DNA of 64,000 bases. It comes from an uncultured beta proteobacterium. Lineage in GTDB: Bacteria; Pseudomonadota; Gammaproteobacteria; Burkholderiales; SG8-41. This document shows, one piece after another, positions 38,157-47,015 of the stretch. Within the stretch, counting starts at the first letter, position 1. Each line of letters opens with the position of its first letter. Both the position numbers and the translations under genes were made by a program. The stretch is taken from assembly GCA_903905655.1 (NCBI GenBank), contig CAIVHG010000015.1:1-64000 (forward strand). Direction: 5' to 3'. The notes below the pieces were generated by a model. It was not told the origin of the DNA. It worked only from the letters and a program-made list of their open reading frames with translations, and did not search any database.

Positions 38157-38179
38157 TGGCGCCGCGGCAATGACCAGAG

Positions 38180-39907
38180 CTAGCTATTGAGCGTGGCGAG
38201 CAGCGCGCGCAGCTTGCCCGGCTCGTGCGCTCGCAGCATCCTCTGCGCCTTGGGCGCGAGCTGGCCCAGGTTGGATTGCAGGACGCGCTGCTTGATGCTG
38301 AGCAGGGACGCGTGGTGCATCGAAAACCGCCGCAACCCGAGTCCTAGCAGCAGGCGCGTGAGCTCGACGTCACCTGCCATTTCGCCGCACAGCGCGACCG
38401 GCTTGCCCGCCTTGTTCGCCACCCTGATGACGTGCGCGATGAGATGAAGCACTGCCGGGTGCAGCGGATCGTAGAGGTGCGAAATCTTGTCGTCGCTGCG
38501 ATCGATGGCGAGTGTGTATTGGATGAGATCGTTGGTGCCGATCGACAGGAAGTCGAGCTTCTTGATGAAGGTGTTGAGCGCGAGCGCGGCGGCGGGGATC
38601 TCGATCATGCCGCCCACTTCGATGCCGGCGGCGTACGGAATGTGCCGGTCGTCCAGCTCACGCCTGGCCTGCGCGAGGTAATACAGGGTCTGGTCGATCT
38701 CGGACACGCTCATCACCATCGGCAGCAGGATCTTCACCTTGCCGTAATGCGAGGCGCGCAGTATCGCGCGCAGCTGCACCAGAAACATCTGGGGCTCGGT
38801 CAGCGAAAGCCGGATCGCGCGCAGGCCGAGCGCCGGATTGGTCATCGAGTAGTCGACCCCGTTGAGCGCCTTGTCCGCGCCCAGATCGTAAGTGCGTATG
38901 GTGACCGGCAGCCCGCCCATGTCGGTCACGACGTCGCGGTAGGCCTCGAACTGCTCGTCTTCGTCCGGCAGCCGGTCGCGGTTCAGGAACAGAAATTCAG
39001 TGCGGAACAGCCCGACGCCGGCGGCGCCGTTTTCCTTGACCGGCGCGACGTCTCCGGGCAGCTCGATATTGGCATGCAGCTCGATTTCAACCTGATCGAG
39101 GGTGAGCGCGCGCGTGTCGCGCAGGCGCCTGAGCTTGCGCCGCTCAATTTCCCACGCCCGCTGGCGCAGCCGGTACTCGGCGAGCGTCTGCGGATCGGGA
39201 TCGATCACGACGGTGCCAATCGTGCCGTCGACGATCACCAGCTCGTTTTCGCGGATCAGCTGGCGCGCGCTGTGCAGCGCCACGATCGACGGAATGTTCA
39301 GGCTGCGCGCGACGATCGCGGTATGGGAAGTGGTGCCGCCCAGGTCGGTGATGAAGCTCGCGAACTGATGCTGCTTGAACTGGATGACGTCGGCTGGCGA
39401 CAGGTCGTGCGCGACCAGCACCACGCCCTGCTCGTTCGCCTGCTCGGGCGGCGGGGTGTAGCCGGGTTGGCCGAGCAGAGCTTTGAGCAGGCGTTCGACG
39501 ATTTGCACGACATCGGTCTTGCGTTCGCGCAGGTAGCTGTCCTCGATCTGGTTGAACTGGGCGAGCAGCGCATCCATCTGCACCTTGAGCGCCCATTCAG
39601 CGTTGCACTGCTCGGACTCGATGAGGCTGCGCGGCGTCTGCGACAGCGTTGCATCATGCAGTATCATGAGTTGCAGGTCGAGAAAGGCTTTGAGCTCCTG
39701 CGGCGCGGTAGTGGGAAATTGCGCGCGCAATTCTTCGAGCTCGGAACGCACGCTGGAAAATGCCGTGTCAAAGCGCGCCAACTCGTCGGCCAGCTCGTCC
39801 CGGGGCACCAGGTAGTGCGCGACTTCCAGCGTCGCGTGCGATACCAGGTGCGCGCGTCCGATCGCGACGCCGCCTGACACCGGGATGCCATGGATGGTCA
39901 GACTCAT
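38180..39907 (-). CDS. ptsI: PTS enzyme I (phosphoenolpyruvate-protein phosphotransferase)
   Basis: Transfers phosphate from PEP to HPr. The 575-residue protein has the N-terminal HPr-binding/phosphohistidine domain with GGTTSHTAIVARSLNIPSI (active His) and the C-terminal PEP-binding TIM barrel with ALCGEMAGD. No sugar permease (IIBC) is encoded nearby, so this PTS is probably regulatory. A MITE-like element separates it from ptsH; no clear ribosome site precedes the ATG. Confidence 0.97.
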   Translation of the reverse strand: MSLTIHGIPVSGGVAIGRAHLVSHATLEVAHYLVPRDELADELARFDTAFSSVRSELEELRAQFPTTAPQELKAFLDLQLMILHDATLSQTPRSLIESEQCNAEWALKVQMDALLAQFNQIEDSYLRERKTDVVQIVERLLKALLGQPGYTPPPEQANEQGVVLVAHDLSPADVIQFKQHQFASFITDLGGTTSHTAIVARSLNIPSIVALHSARQLIRENELVIVDGTIGTVVIDPDPQTLAEYRLRQRAWEIERRKLRRLRDTRALTLDQVEIELHANIELPGDVAPVKENGAAGVGLFRTEFLFLNRDRLPDEDEQFEAYRDVVTDMGGLPVTIRTYDLGADKALNGVDYSMTNPALGLRAIRLSLTEPQMFLVQLRAILRASHYGKVKILLPMVMSVSEIDQTLYYLAQARRELDDRHIPYAAGIEVGGMIEIPAAALALNTFIKKLDFLSIGTNDLIQYTLAIDRSDDKISHLYDPLHPAVLHLIAHVIRVANKAGKPVALCGEMAGDVELTRLLLGLGLRRFSMHHASLLSIKQRVLQSNLGQLAPKAQRMLRAHEPGKLRALLATLNS

Positions 39908-39970
39908 CGTGGTGTGTGCATCGCGGTTGTCAGTCCTGCTTCAGGTCGCGGTGCTGCGCGACGGGCTTAG

Positions 39971-40383
39971 GGAACCTCTGATTAGCTCCCGCACGGTTGC
40001 GACGGGGCTTTGCGGGATGAGATGCGCGAAGCGAGATGCAGCTAATGGTCGAACCCTTAGCAAGCCGAGCGACAAAGCAGATCACCCGCAAAGCCCCGTC
40101 CCTCGCGGGTTGTGGAAAAATGGACCGCGAACAGCGGAGCAGTTTCTACGCAACCTAAGTGCGTAGATGCGACCCGGCAGCGGGCCGAGTGCGCCGCATT
40201 TCGCTGTCCACGTCCGCCTTCGCGGTCGCATCCCATAAATGGGTCCCTGCTCCGCGCTTCGGCGCACCGTCTGCTTCACCGCGCTCCTCGGCATCGTAGT
40301 CCAGCTACGACCTTCGTCGCGCGTCTCGCATCCATCCGCATTTTGCCACAACGCAATCCGCGTGGGAGTTAATCAGAGGTTCC
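39971..40383. mobile_element. 413-bp MITE-like element inserted between ptsH and ptsI
   Basis: Both ends begin GGAACCTCTGATTA on their own strand; the first 20 bases of the two ends differ at one position. The element is flanked by TTAG on both sides (39967-39970 and 40384-40387), a likely 4-base target duplication; the right copy contains the ptsH stop codon. Inside, GACGGGGCTTTGCGGG (40001-40016) recurs inverted at 40085-40100, and further dyads follow. No transposase is encoded; the longest frame (89 codons) has no recognisable domain. It looks like a non-autonomous transposable element. Confidence 0.75.
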
Positions 40384-40653
40384 TTAGCTCTCTTCGTCGA
40401 AGCGCGCCGCGATCAGCGCCGTGAGCGCCTGCATCGCGGCCTGCTCGTCCGGTCCGTCGGTTTCTACGACTATGATTGCGCCTTTGGCGGCGGCGAGCAT
40501 CATGACGCCCATGATGCTCTTGGCGTTGACGCGCTTGCCGTTGCGCGCAAGCCAGACCTCGGACTTGTAGCGGCCCGCCAGCTGCGTCAATTTTGCTGAA
40601 GCTCGCGCGTGCAGGCCGAGCTTGTTGACGATTTCAGCTTCCTGTTTCAGCAT
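40384..40653 (-). CDS. ptsH: PTS phosphocarrier protein HPr
   Basis: An 89-residue HPr. Active His-15 region is NKLGLHARASAKL, and the regulatory-serine region is AKSIMGVMMLAAAKG. It overlaps the EIIA gene by 20 bases. Its TAA stop is shared with the target duplication of the adjacent mobile element, so the reading frame has been kept intact by the insertion. Confidence 0.97.
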   Translation of the reverse strand: MLKQEAEIVNKLGLHARASAKLTQLAGRYKSEVWLARNGKRVNAKSIMGVMMLAAAKGAIIVVETDGPDEQAAMQALTALIAARFDEES

Positions 40654-41050
40654 TGTGCAGCTTGAAACTTGGCACCCGGATCACGCCTTCGCAGCCGCCG
40701 CTGATCGCCTTGGTGATCATGACTTTCAGTTCGCGGTCGCGATAGGTCAGGGCGCGGATCAGCATCGGCAGGCTCACTCCGGCCACCACCTCCACCTTGT
40801 CCGGCCGCACCAGTTTGGCGGCCATGTTGCAGGGGGTGCCGCCGTACATGTCGGTCAGGATGAGCACCCCGTCGCCGGTATCGAGCTCTTTCAGCAGAGT
40901 GCGCGCCTGCGGCAGCAGCAGGTGGGGATCGTCCTGCGCGGTGATGCCCAGCTGCTGCACGCGCGGCGGGCGCTTATTGAGCACGTGGCTCGCGCAATGG
41001 ATAAGGCTCTCGCCGAGGGTGCCGTGGGTGATTAGGAGTATGCCGATCAT
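40634..41050 (-). CDS. PTS mannose-type EIIA component
   Basis: A 138-residue EIIA of the mannose/fructose class, receiving phosphate from HPr. The phospho-His is in LLITHGTLGESL near residue 9 and the TDMYGGTPCNMA block is typical. With no IIB/IIC/IID genes here, it is likely a regulatory EIIA. It lies between gshB and ptsH on one strand, a conserved betaproteobacterial order. Confidence 0.93.
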   Translation of the reverse strand: MIGILLITHGTLGESLIHCASHVLNKRPPRVQQLGITAQDDPHLLLPQARTLLKELDTGDGVLILTDMYGGTPCNMAAKLVRPDKVEVVAGVSLPMLIRALTYRDRELKVMITKAISGGCEGVIRVPSFKLHNAETGS

Positions 41051-41130
41051 TTATTTGCCGCCTGCGAGCAGTATTTTACCCCATTCGCCCTCTGAGACGG
41101 CACCGATATATGCGGGAAACGCAGCGCTTT

Positions 41131-42078
41131 TCAGCGCCGTTCGATTGCATGTTCGAGCGCATCGAGCATCATCGCCGCAACGTTGAAGCCGGTCTGCTCG
41201 GTGATCTCCTGAAAACACGTCGGGCTCGTCACGTTGATCTCGGTGAGATAGTCCCCGATGATGTCCAGTCCGACCAGCATGAGTCCGCGCGCGTTGAGTT
41301 GCGGGCCCAGCGTTTCGGCGATCTCGCGATCGCGCGGCGTCAGCTCGCGGGCCACACCGGTGCCGCCGGCCGCGAGGTTGCCGCGGGTCTCGCCCGGCTT
41401 CGGGATGCGCGCGAGCGCAAAGGGCACCGCCTTGCCGCCGATCAGCAGCACGCGCTTGTCGCCGTCGGAAATCTGCGGGACGTAGCGCTGCGCCATGATG
41501 GTGCGGCGTCCATAGTGCGTGACGGTTTCGACGATCACGTTGAGATTCGGGTCCTTGCGGTGGACGCGGAACACCGAGGTTCCGCCCATGCCGTCCAGCG
41601 GCTTGAGAATGATGTCATCGTGGGCGGCGAGAAACTCGTGGATCAGCGGCGCGTTACGGGTGACCAGCGTCTCGGGCGTGAACTGCGGGTAGCGCGCGAT
41701 CGCGAGCTTCTCATTGCTGTCGCGCACTGCGCGCGGATCGTTGTAGACGCGCGCTCCTTCGTTTTGCGCAAGTTCGAGCAGGTAGGTGCTGTAGACGTAC
41801 TCCATGTCGAAAGGGGGATCCTTGCGCATGAGCACGGCGTCGAAGTCTTTGAGCGCAACTGTTCCAGCCGCCTGCAGGCGATACCAGGGTTGCGCGTCGG
41901 GCGTGAAATGCAGGCGTTGCGCGAGGCCGCTTACCGCGCCGGCGCGCCACAGCAGGTCTTCCTGCCCCATCACGTAGAGCTCGTGGCCGCGCCGGGCGGC
42001 CTCGCGCATCATCGCATAAGTCGAATCCTTGTAAACCTTGAAGGATTCGAGGGGGTCGGTGATGAAGGCGAGTTTCAT
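41131..42078 (-). CDS. gshB: Glutathione synthetase
   Basis: ATP-grasp enzyme joining gamma-glutamylcysteine and glycine. From the ATG at 42078 it has 315 residues starting MKLAFITDPLESFKVYKDS; the ATP-grasp blocks ILKPLDGMGGTSVFRV and GLDIIGDYLTEINVTSPT are clear. Upstream in-frame codons to 42318 lie in the gshA gene region and are rejected. It follows gshA by 31 bases. Confidence 0.97.
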   Translation of the reverse strand: MKLAFITDPLESFKVYKDSTYAMMREAARRGHELYVMGQEDLLWRAGAVSGLAQRLHFTPDAQPWYRLQAAGTVALKDFDAVLMRKDPPFDMEYVYSTYLLELAQNEGARVYNDPRAVRDSNEKLAIARYPQFTPETLVTRNAPLIHEFLAAHDDIILKPLDGMGGTSVFRVHRKDPNLNVIVETVTHYGRRTIMAQRYVPQISDGDKRVLLIGGKAVPFALARIPKPGETRGNLAAGGTGVARELTPRDREIAETLGPQLNARGLMLVGLDIIGDYLTEINVTSPTCFQEITEQTGFNVAAMMLDALEHAIERR

Positions 42079-42109
42079 GGAAAATATTGCGCCGGAGTGG
42101 AGGACAGCA

Positions 42110-43426
42110 TCAGGAATGCGTGACTGCGGCCTCGCTCTCGGCGCCGGGCGCGAGCAGCGGGTCGGTCTGTTCGAGCTCGAGTGCTGCCGCCAGCAATGCC
42201 AGCCGCGCGATGACGCCATACGCATAAAAGCGGTTGGGAGGGCAGCCGGGGTCGTCCGGATTCGGGCTCGTGCAGGGTGCGGCGAAAGACAGCGGGGAAA
42301 ATTGCATGCCCGGCGCATTGAGGTTCTGGTCCTGGCCGCGCTCGGTATGCACGCGGTAGAAGCCGCCGACCACGTAGTGATCGATCATGTACACGACCGG
42401 TTCGGCGACTGCGTCTTTGACCGATTCAAAGGTGTAGACGCCTTCCTGCACCAGCACTTCGCGCACTTCCAGGCCTTCCTTGACCACCGCCATCTTGTTG
42501 CGCTGCTTGCGGTTGAGCGCGCGCACCTCCGCCGGGTCCTTGATGGTCATGATGCCCATGCCATAGGTGCCGGCGTCGGCTTTGACGATCACGAACGGCT
42601 CTTGCTTGATGCCGTAGCGTGCGTATTTTTCGCGGATTTCATCGAGCAACTCGGTGACGTAGCCTTCCAGGCATTCTTCGCCCTTGCGCTCGTGAAAATT
42701 GATCTTGCCGCATTTCTCGAAATACGGATCGATGAGCCACGGGTCGATGCCGAGGAGTTGCGCAAACTCGGCCGCGACATCCCGGTAGGCCGCGAAGTGA
42801 TTGGACTTGCGGCGCGTGAACCAGCCTGCGTGCAGCGGCGGCAGCAGCGTCTGCTCGAGGTTCTGCAGTATCTCCGGCGCCCCCCCGGACAAATCATTGT
42901 TGAGCAAAACCATGCAGGGGTCGAAATCCGCGACCGTGAGCCGGTTGCCCACGCGCTTGAGCGGCTCGAGCAGCAACTCGCCTTCGCCCTCGGGCAGTGC
43001 GACGGCGGTGGGCTCGGTGATCGGCAGCAGGCTGCCGATATGCACCTTTAGTCCGGCGTGGCGCAGGATGCTCTGCAGCGCCGCGACGTTGCGCAGGTAG
43101 AAGGTATTGCGCGTGTGGTTTTCCGGGACCAGCAGTATGCCGCGCGCATCCGGGCAGATCTTTTCGATCGTGGCCATCACCGCCTGCACGCACAGCGGGT
43201 GGAATTCCGGATTCAGGTTGTTGAATCCGCCGGGATAGAGGTTGGTGTCGACCGGCGCGAGCTTGAATCCGCTGTTGCGCAGGTCCACTGAAGCATAGAA
43301 GGGCGCCGCATGTTCTTGCCATTTAGTGCGCAGCCAGTGCTCGATCGCCGGCATCGATTCCAGGATGCGGCGCTCCAGCTCGAGCAGCGGGCCGGTAAGT
43401 GCGGTGGTGAAATGCGGAACGGTCAT
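42110..43426 (-). CDS. gshA: Glutamate-cysteine ligase (T. ferrooxidans-type GshA)
   Basis: First step of glutathione synthesis. The 438-residue protein matches the distinct GshA family seen in acidithiobacilli and many betaproteobacteria, not the E. coli type: VDTNLYPGGFNNLNPEF, VPENHTRNTFYLRNV and VKADAGTYGMGIMTI are characteristic. A TACAAT -10-like box lies at 43453-43458 (minus strand). It leads gshA-gshB-EIIA-ptsH-ptsI. Confidence 0.93.
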   Translation of the reverse strand: MTVPHFTTALTGPLLELERRILESMPAIEHWLRTKWQEHAAPFYASVDLRNSGFKLAPVDTNLYPGGFNNLNPEFHPLCVQAVMATIEKICPDARGILLVPENHTRNTFYLRNVAALQSILRHAGLKVHIGSLLPITEPTAVALPEGEGELLLEPLKRVGNRLTVADFDPCMVLLNNDLSGGAPEILQNLEQTLLPPLHAGWFTRRKSNHFAAYRDVAAEFAQLLGIDPWLIDPYFEKCGKINFHERKGEECLEGYVTELLDEIREKYARYGIKQEPFVIVKADAGTYGMGIMTIKDPAEVRALNRKQRNKMAVVKEGLEVREVLVQEGVYTFESVKDAVAEPVVYMIDHYVVGGFYRVHTERGQDQNLNAPGMQFSPLSFAAPCTSPNPDDPGCPPNRFYAYGVIARLALLAAALELEQTDPLLAPGAESEAAVTHS

Positions 43427-43546
43427 GGGTTCAATCTGAGGATCGGGCGGCTATTGTAGCAAACCCGCGCGCAGGCCCGCATGACCGGGCCGAAAGCCGC
43501 GCCCCTTCCGGAATAACCGCTGCTCGGGGAATGGCGAGCGGCGCGT

Positions 43547-43579
43547 ACAAAAAGAAAGCGGGCGCGTTTCCGCGCCCGC
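43547..43579 (-). terminator. Intrinsic terminator of the torF-glnK-amt operon
   Basis: Minus strand: a perfect 9-bp stem (GCGGGCGCG/CGCGCCCGC, 43558-43579) with a GAAA loop, followed by TTTCTTTTTG. It lies 29 bases after the amt stop. Confidence 0.9.
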
Positions 43580-43608
43580 CCCTAAAACTGCGTTGCTACT
43601 AAGGCTTG

Positions 43609-45135
43609 TTACTGGCTGTAGGCCTTTTCGCCATGGTCGGCGAGGTCCAAGCCCTCTTCCTGATCTTCGTCGCTGGAGCGGATACCGATCGTAACCTTCA
43701 GGATCACCAGTATCACCAGGGCGACGAGGCCGGACCAGGCCAGCGTGATGCCAATGTCCCACAGCTGCGCGACGATCTGCGCGCCGGCGTCGAAATCGCC
43801 GACCTTGTTGGCGACGTAGTCGTAGACCCCGGTGCCGCCGAGGGCAGGATTGACGAAGATGCCTGTGCCGAGCGAGCCGATGATGCCGCCAACGCAGTGC
43901 ACGCCGAAGGTATCGAGCGCGTCGTCATATCCGAGCGCCTTCTTAACTTTGGTGGAGGCGATCAGGCAGACCACTCCGGCAACCGCGCAGATGATGAAGG
44001 CGCCCATCGGGCCGACGAAGCCGGCCGCCGGCGTGATCGCCACCAGGCCCGCAACGATGCCCGAGCATACGCCCAGCAGGCTGGGTTTGCCCTTGATCAT
44101 CCACTCGGTGAGCATCCAGGCGACACCCGCGACTGCAGTGCCGAACAGGGTGTTGAAGAATGCGAGCCCTGCGGCGCCGGTGGCTTCGAGTGCAGATCCG
44201 GCATTGAACCCGAACCATCCCATCCACAGCAGGCCAGTGCCGATCGCCGTCATCATCAGGCTGTGCGGCGCCATCTGCACTTTGCCGAAGCCGTAGCGTT
44301 TGCCCAGCATGAGCGCGCAGACCAGCGCCGCGATCCCGGCGTTGATGTGCACTACCGTGCCGCCGGCAAAATCGAGCGCGCCTTTGGCGAAGATATAACC
44401 GGCGTGGCTCTGAGCAACATCAGCCGCTTTGGCGGTGGTATATGCATCCGGGCCATCCCAGTACCACACCATGTGTGCGATCGGGAGGTAGGCGAAGATG
44501 AACCACAGCACGCTGAAGATCAGCATTGCGCTGAACTTGAAGCGTTCGGCGTAGCCGCCCGCGATCAGGGCAACGGTGATTGCGGCAAAGGTCAGCTGGA
44601 ACATGCAGTAAACATAGTCCGGCATGTACTGGCCCTTGGTGAACGTCGCTGCCACCGCGGTGGTCGGATCATCGCCCGCCATGAAAAGCTTATCGAGAGA
44701 GCCGATGAATGGTGCCCAGGCACTGCCTTCATGACCTGCGGTGAACGCCATGCTGTAGCCAAACACGACCCACAGTACCGCAATGACGCAGAAGATCGTG
44801 AAGCTCTGCATTACGGTGGACAGTGCATTCTTGCTGCGGGTCATACCGGCGTAGAACAGAGCCAGACCCGGAAGGGTCATTAGCAATACGAATGCCGTGG
44901 AGGTCATCATCCACGCGACATCGCCCTTGTTGCAGTCGAAGCCCTTGTCACCGCATTTGGGCGCGGCGGCGGCTGCTGCCGGAGCTGCTTCAGCAGGAGC
45001 TACTGCCGGAGCTGCTGCAGCCGCAGCCGCAGGCGCGGCAGCGGGTTGATCCGCTGCTTTATCCTGGGCGAGGCTGGAAGATGCGCCCAAGCAAAGCGCG
45101 CAGAGGACGGCGAGTACACTCAGAAAGTTTTTCAT
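43609..45135 (-). CDS. amtB: Ammonium transporter Amt
   Basis: Ammonium channel of the inner membrane. From the ATG at 45135 (GGAG upstream) it has 508 residues: signal peptide to about residue 23, then an unusual Ala/Pro-rich stretch (residues about 28-60) with two cysteines after it (PKCGDKGFDCNKGD), then the 11-segment Amt core (MTLPGLALFYAGMTRSKN, HINAGIAALVCALMLGKRYG). A PII-type regulator gene (glnK) lies 13 bases upstream, the classic glnK-amt pair. Confidence 0.97.
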   Translation of the reverse strand: MKNFLSVLAVLCALCLGASSSLAQDKAADQPAAAPAAAAAAAPAVAPAEAAPAAAAAAPKCGDKGFDCNKGDVAWMMTSTAFVLLMTLPGLALFYAGMTRSKNALSTVMQSFTIFCVIAVLWVVFGYSMAFTAGHEGSAWAPFIGSLDKLFMAGDDPTTAVAATFTKGQYMPDYVYCMFQLTFAAITVALIAGGYAERFKFSAMLIFSVLWFIFAYLPIAHMVWYWDGPDAYTTAKAADVAQSHAGYIFAKGALDFAGGTVVHINAGIAALVCALMLGKRYGFGKVQMAPHSLMMTAIGTGLLWMGWFGFNAGSALEATGAAGLAFFNTLFGTAVAGVAWMLTEWMIKGKPSLLGVCSGIVAGLVAITPAAGFVGPMGAFIICAVAGVVCLIASTKVKKALGYDDALDTFGVHCVGGIIGSLGTGIFVNPALGGTGVYDYVANKVGDFDAGAQIVAQLWDIGITLAWSGLVALVILVILKVTIGIRSSDEDQEEGLDLADHGEKAYSQ

Positions 45136-45148
45136 TGGATGGTCTCCG

Positions 45149-46392
<1,244 letters not shown>

Positions 46393-46443
46393 GGTGATCC
46401 CCTCTAGATATGGTGAACGATATAAGTGCTACGTGGACTGTTT

Positions 46444-46460
46444 AGCAATTGCTGTGCCAA
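46444..46460 (-). promoter_or_regulatory. Sigma54 promoter of torF-glnK-amt
   Basis: Minus strand TTGGCACAGCAATTGCT. The invariant GG and GC doublets are separated by exactly 10 bases, as required for -24/-12 promoters. The start would fall near 46432, about 40 bases before the torF ATG. Nitrogen control via NtrC is expected. Confidence 0.88.
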
Positions 46461-46521
46461 TCAATAATCTATTGATAAGATTAGACTTTATGATAATAGT
46501 CAGCGTGGGCGCGCTGGCATG

Positions 46522-46557
46522 TGCACCAAGATGATGCCGAAGTGAGGTGTTCGCACC
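46522..46557. promoter_or_regulatory. Candidate NtrC-binding sites
   Basis: TGCACCAAGATGATGCC (46522-46538) resembles the NtrC site TGCACC-N5-GGTGCA at 10 of 12 arm positions, and GGTG-TTCG-CACC (46546-46557) is a second dyad. Both lie about 90-125 bases upstream of the sigma54 start, the usual enhancer distance. Confidence 0.5.
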
Positions 46558-46661
46558 ATATCGAGGCGTCGACCTTGGCGATGGGGCGCGAGTGCATAGA
46601 GTTCGGGCACGATGTGAGCGGGCATGATAGATTGAGTTGCATGAAGGACACAGAGATACCG

Positions 46662-46907
46662 ATGGGCAAACAAAAAATCCTCGATGACCTGGGTGAGCGC
46701 ATCAGGGCGCTGATATCTGAGAGTCCGGCGCACGATCTGGAGCGCAATCTGCGCAGCTTGCTGGCCGCGCTTTTTACGCGGCTGGATCTGGTCACACGCG
46801 AAGAATTCGACGTGCAGAGTGCGGTACTCGCCCGCACCCGCGAGAAGCTGACCCGGCTCGAGGCGCGCCTCGCGGAACTCGAGCAGGCCGGCCGCGAGCA
46901 GCGCTGA
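46662..46907 (+). CDS. ubiK: Ubiquinone biosynthesis accessory factor UbiK
   Basis: A small (81-residue) coiled-coil protein of the BMFP/UbiK family that assists the ubiquinone-synthesis complex. [14 protein letters not shown], the amphipathic [19 protein letters not shown] helix and the trimeric coiled coil [17 protein letters not shown] are characteristic. The ATG at 46662 is preferred; an ATG at 46641 is in frame and would add seven residues. It is separate from ubi genes here. Confidence 0.85.
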   Translation: MGKQKILDDLGERIRALISESPAHDLERNLRSLLAALFTRLDLVTREEFDVQSAVLARTREKLTRLEARLAELEQAGREQR

Positions 46908-47015
46908 GGCGAGCGCATACCCGCCGGCAATCGGCGGTTTCCAAAATCGGGGATGTCCGCGCATTGCAGACGTGGCGCGTTAGATACTGATTGCGATCCC
47001 GGATGCGGTGCTTCG

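Noticed and set aside
38432..39877. 481-codon plus-strand open frame opposite ptsI
   Set aside because: Antisense shadow; no domain and no ribosome site.
40082..40351. 89-codon minus-strand frame inside the MITE-like element
   Set aside because: No similarity to a transposase or known domain is visible, and the region is full of dyads; more likely non-coding.
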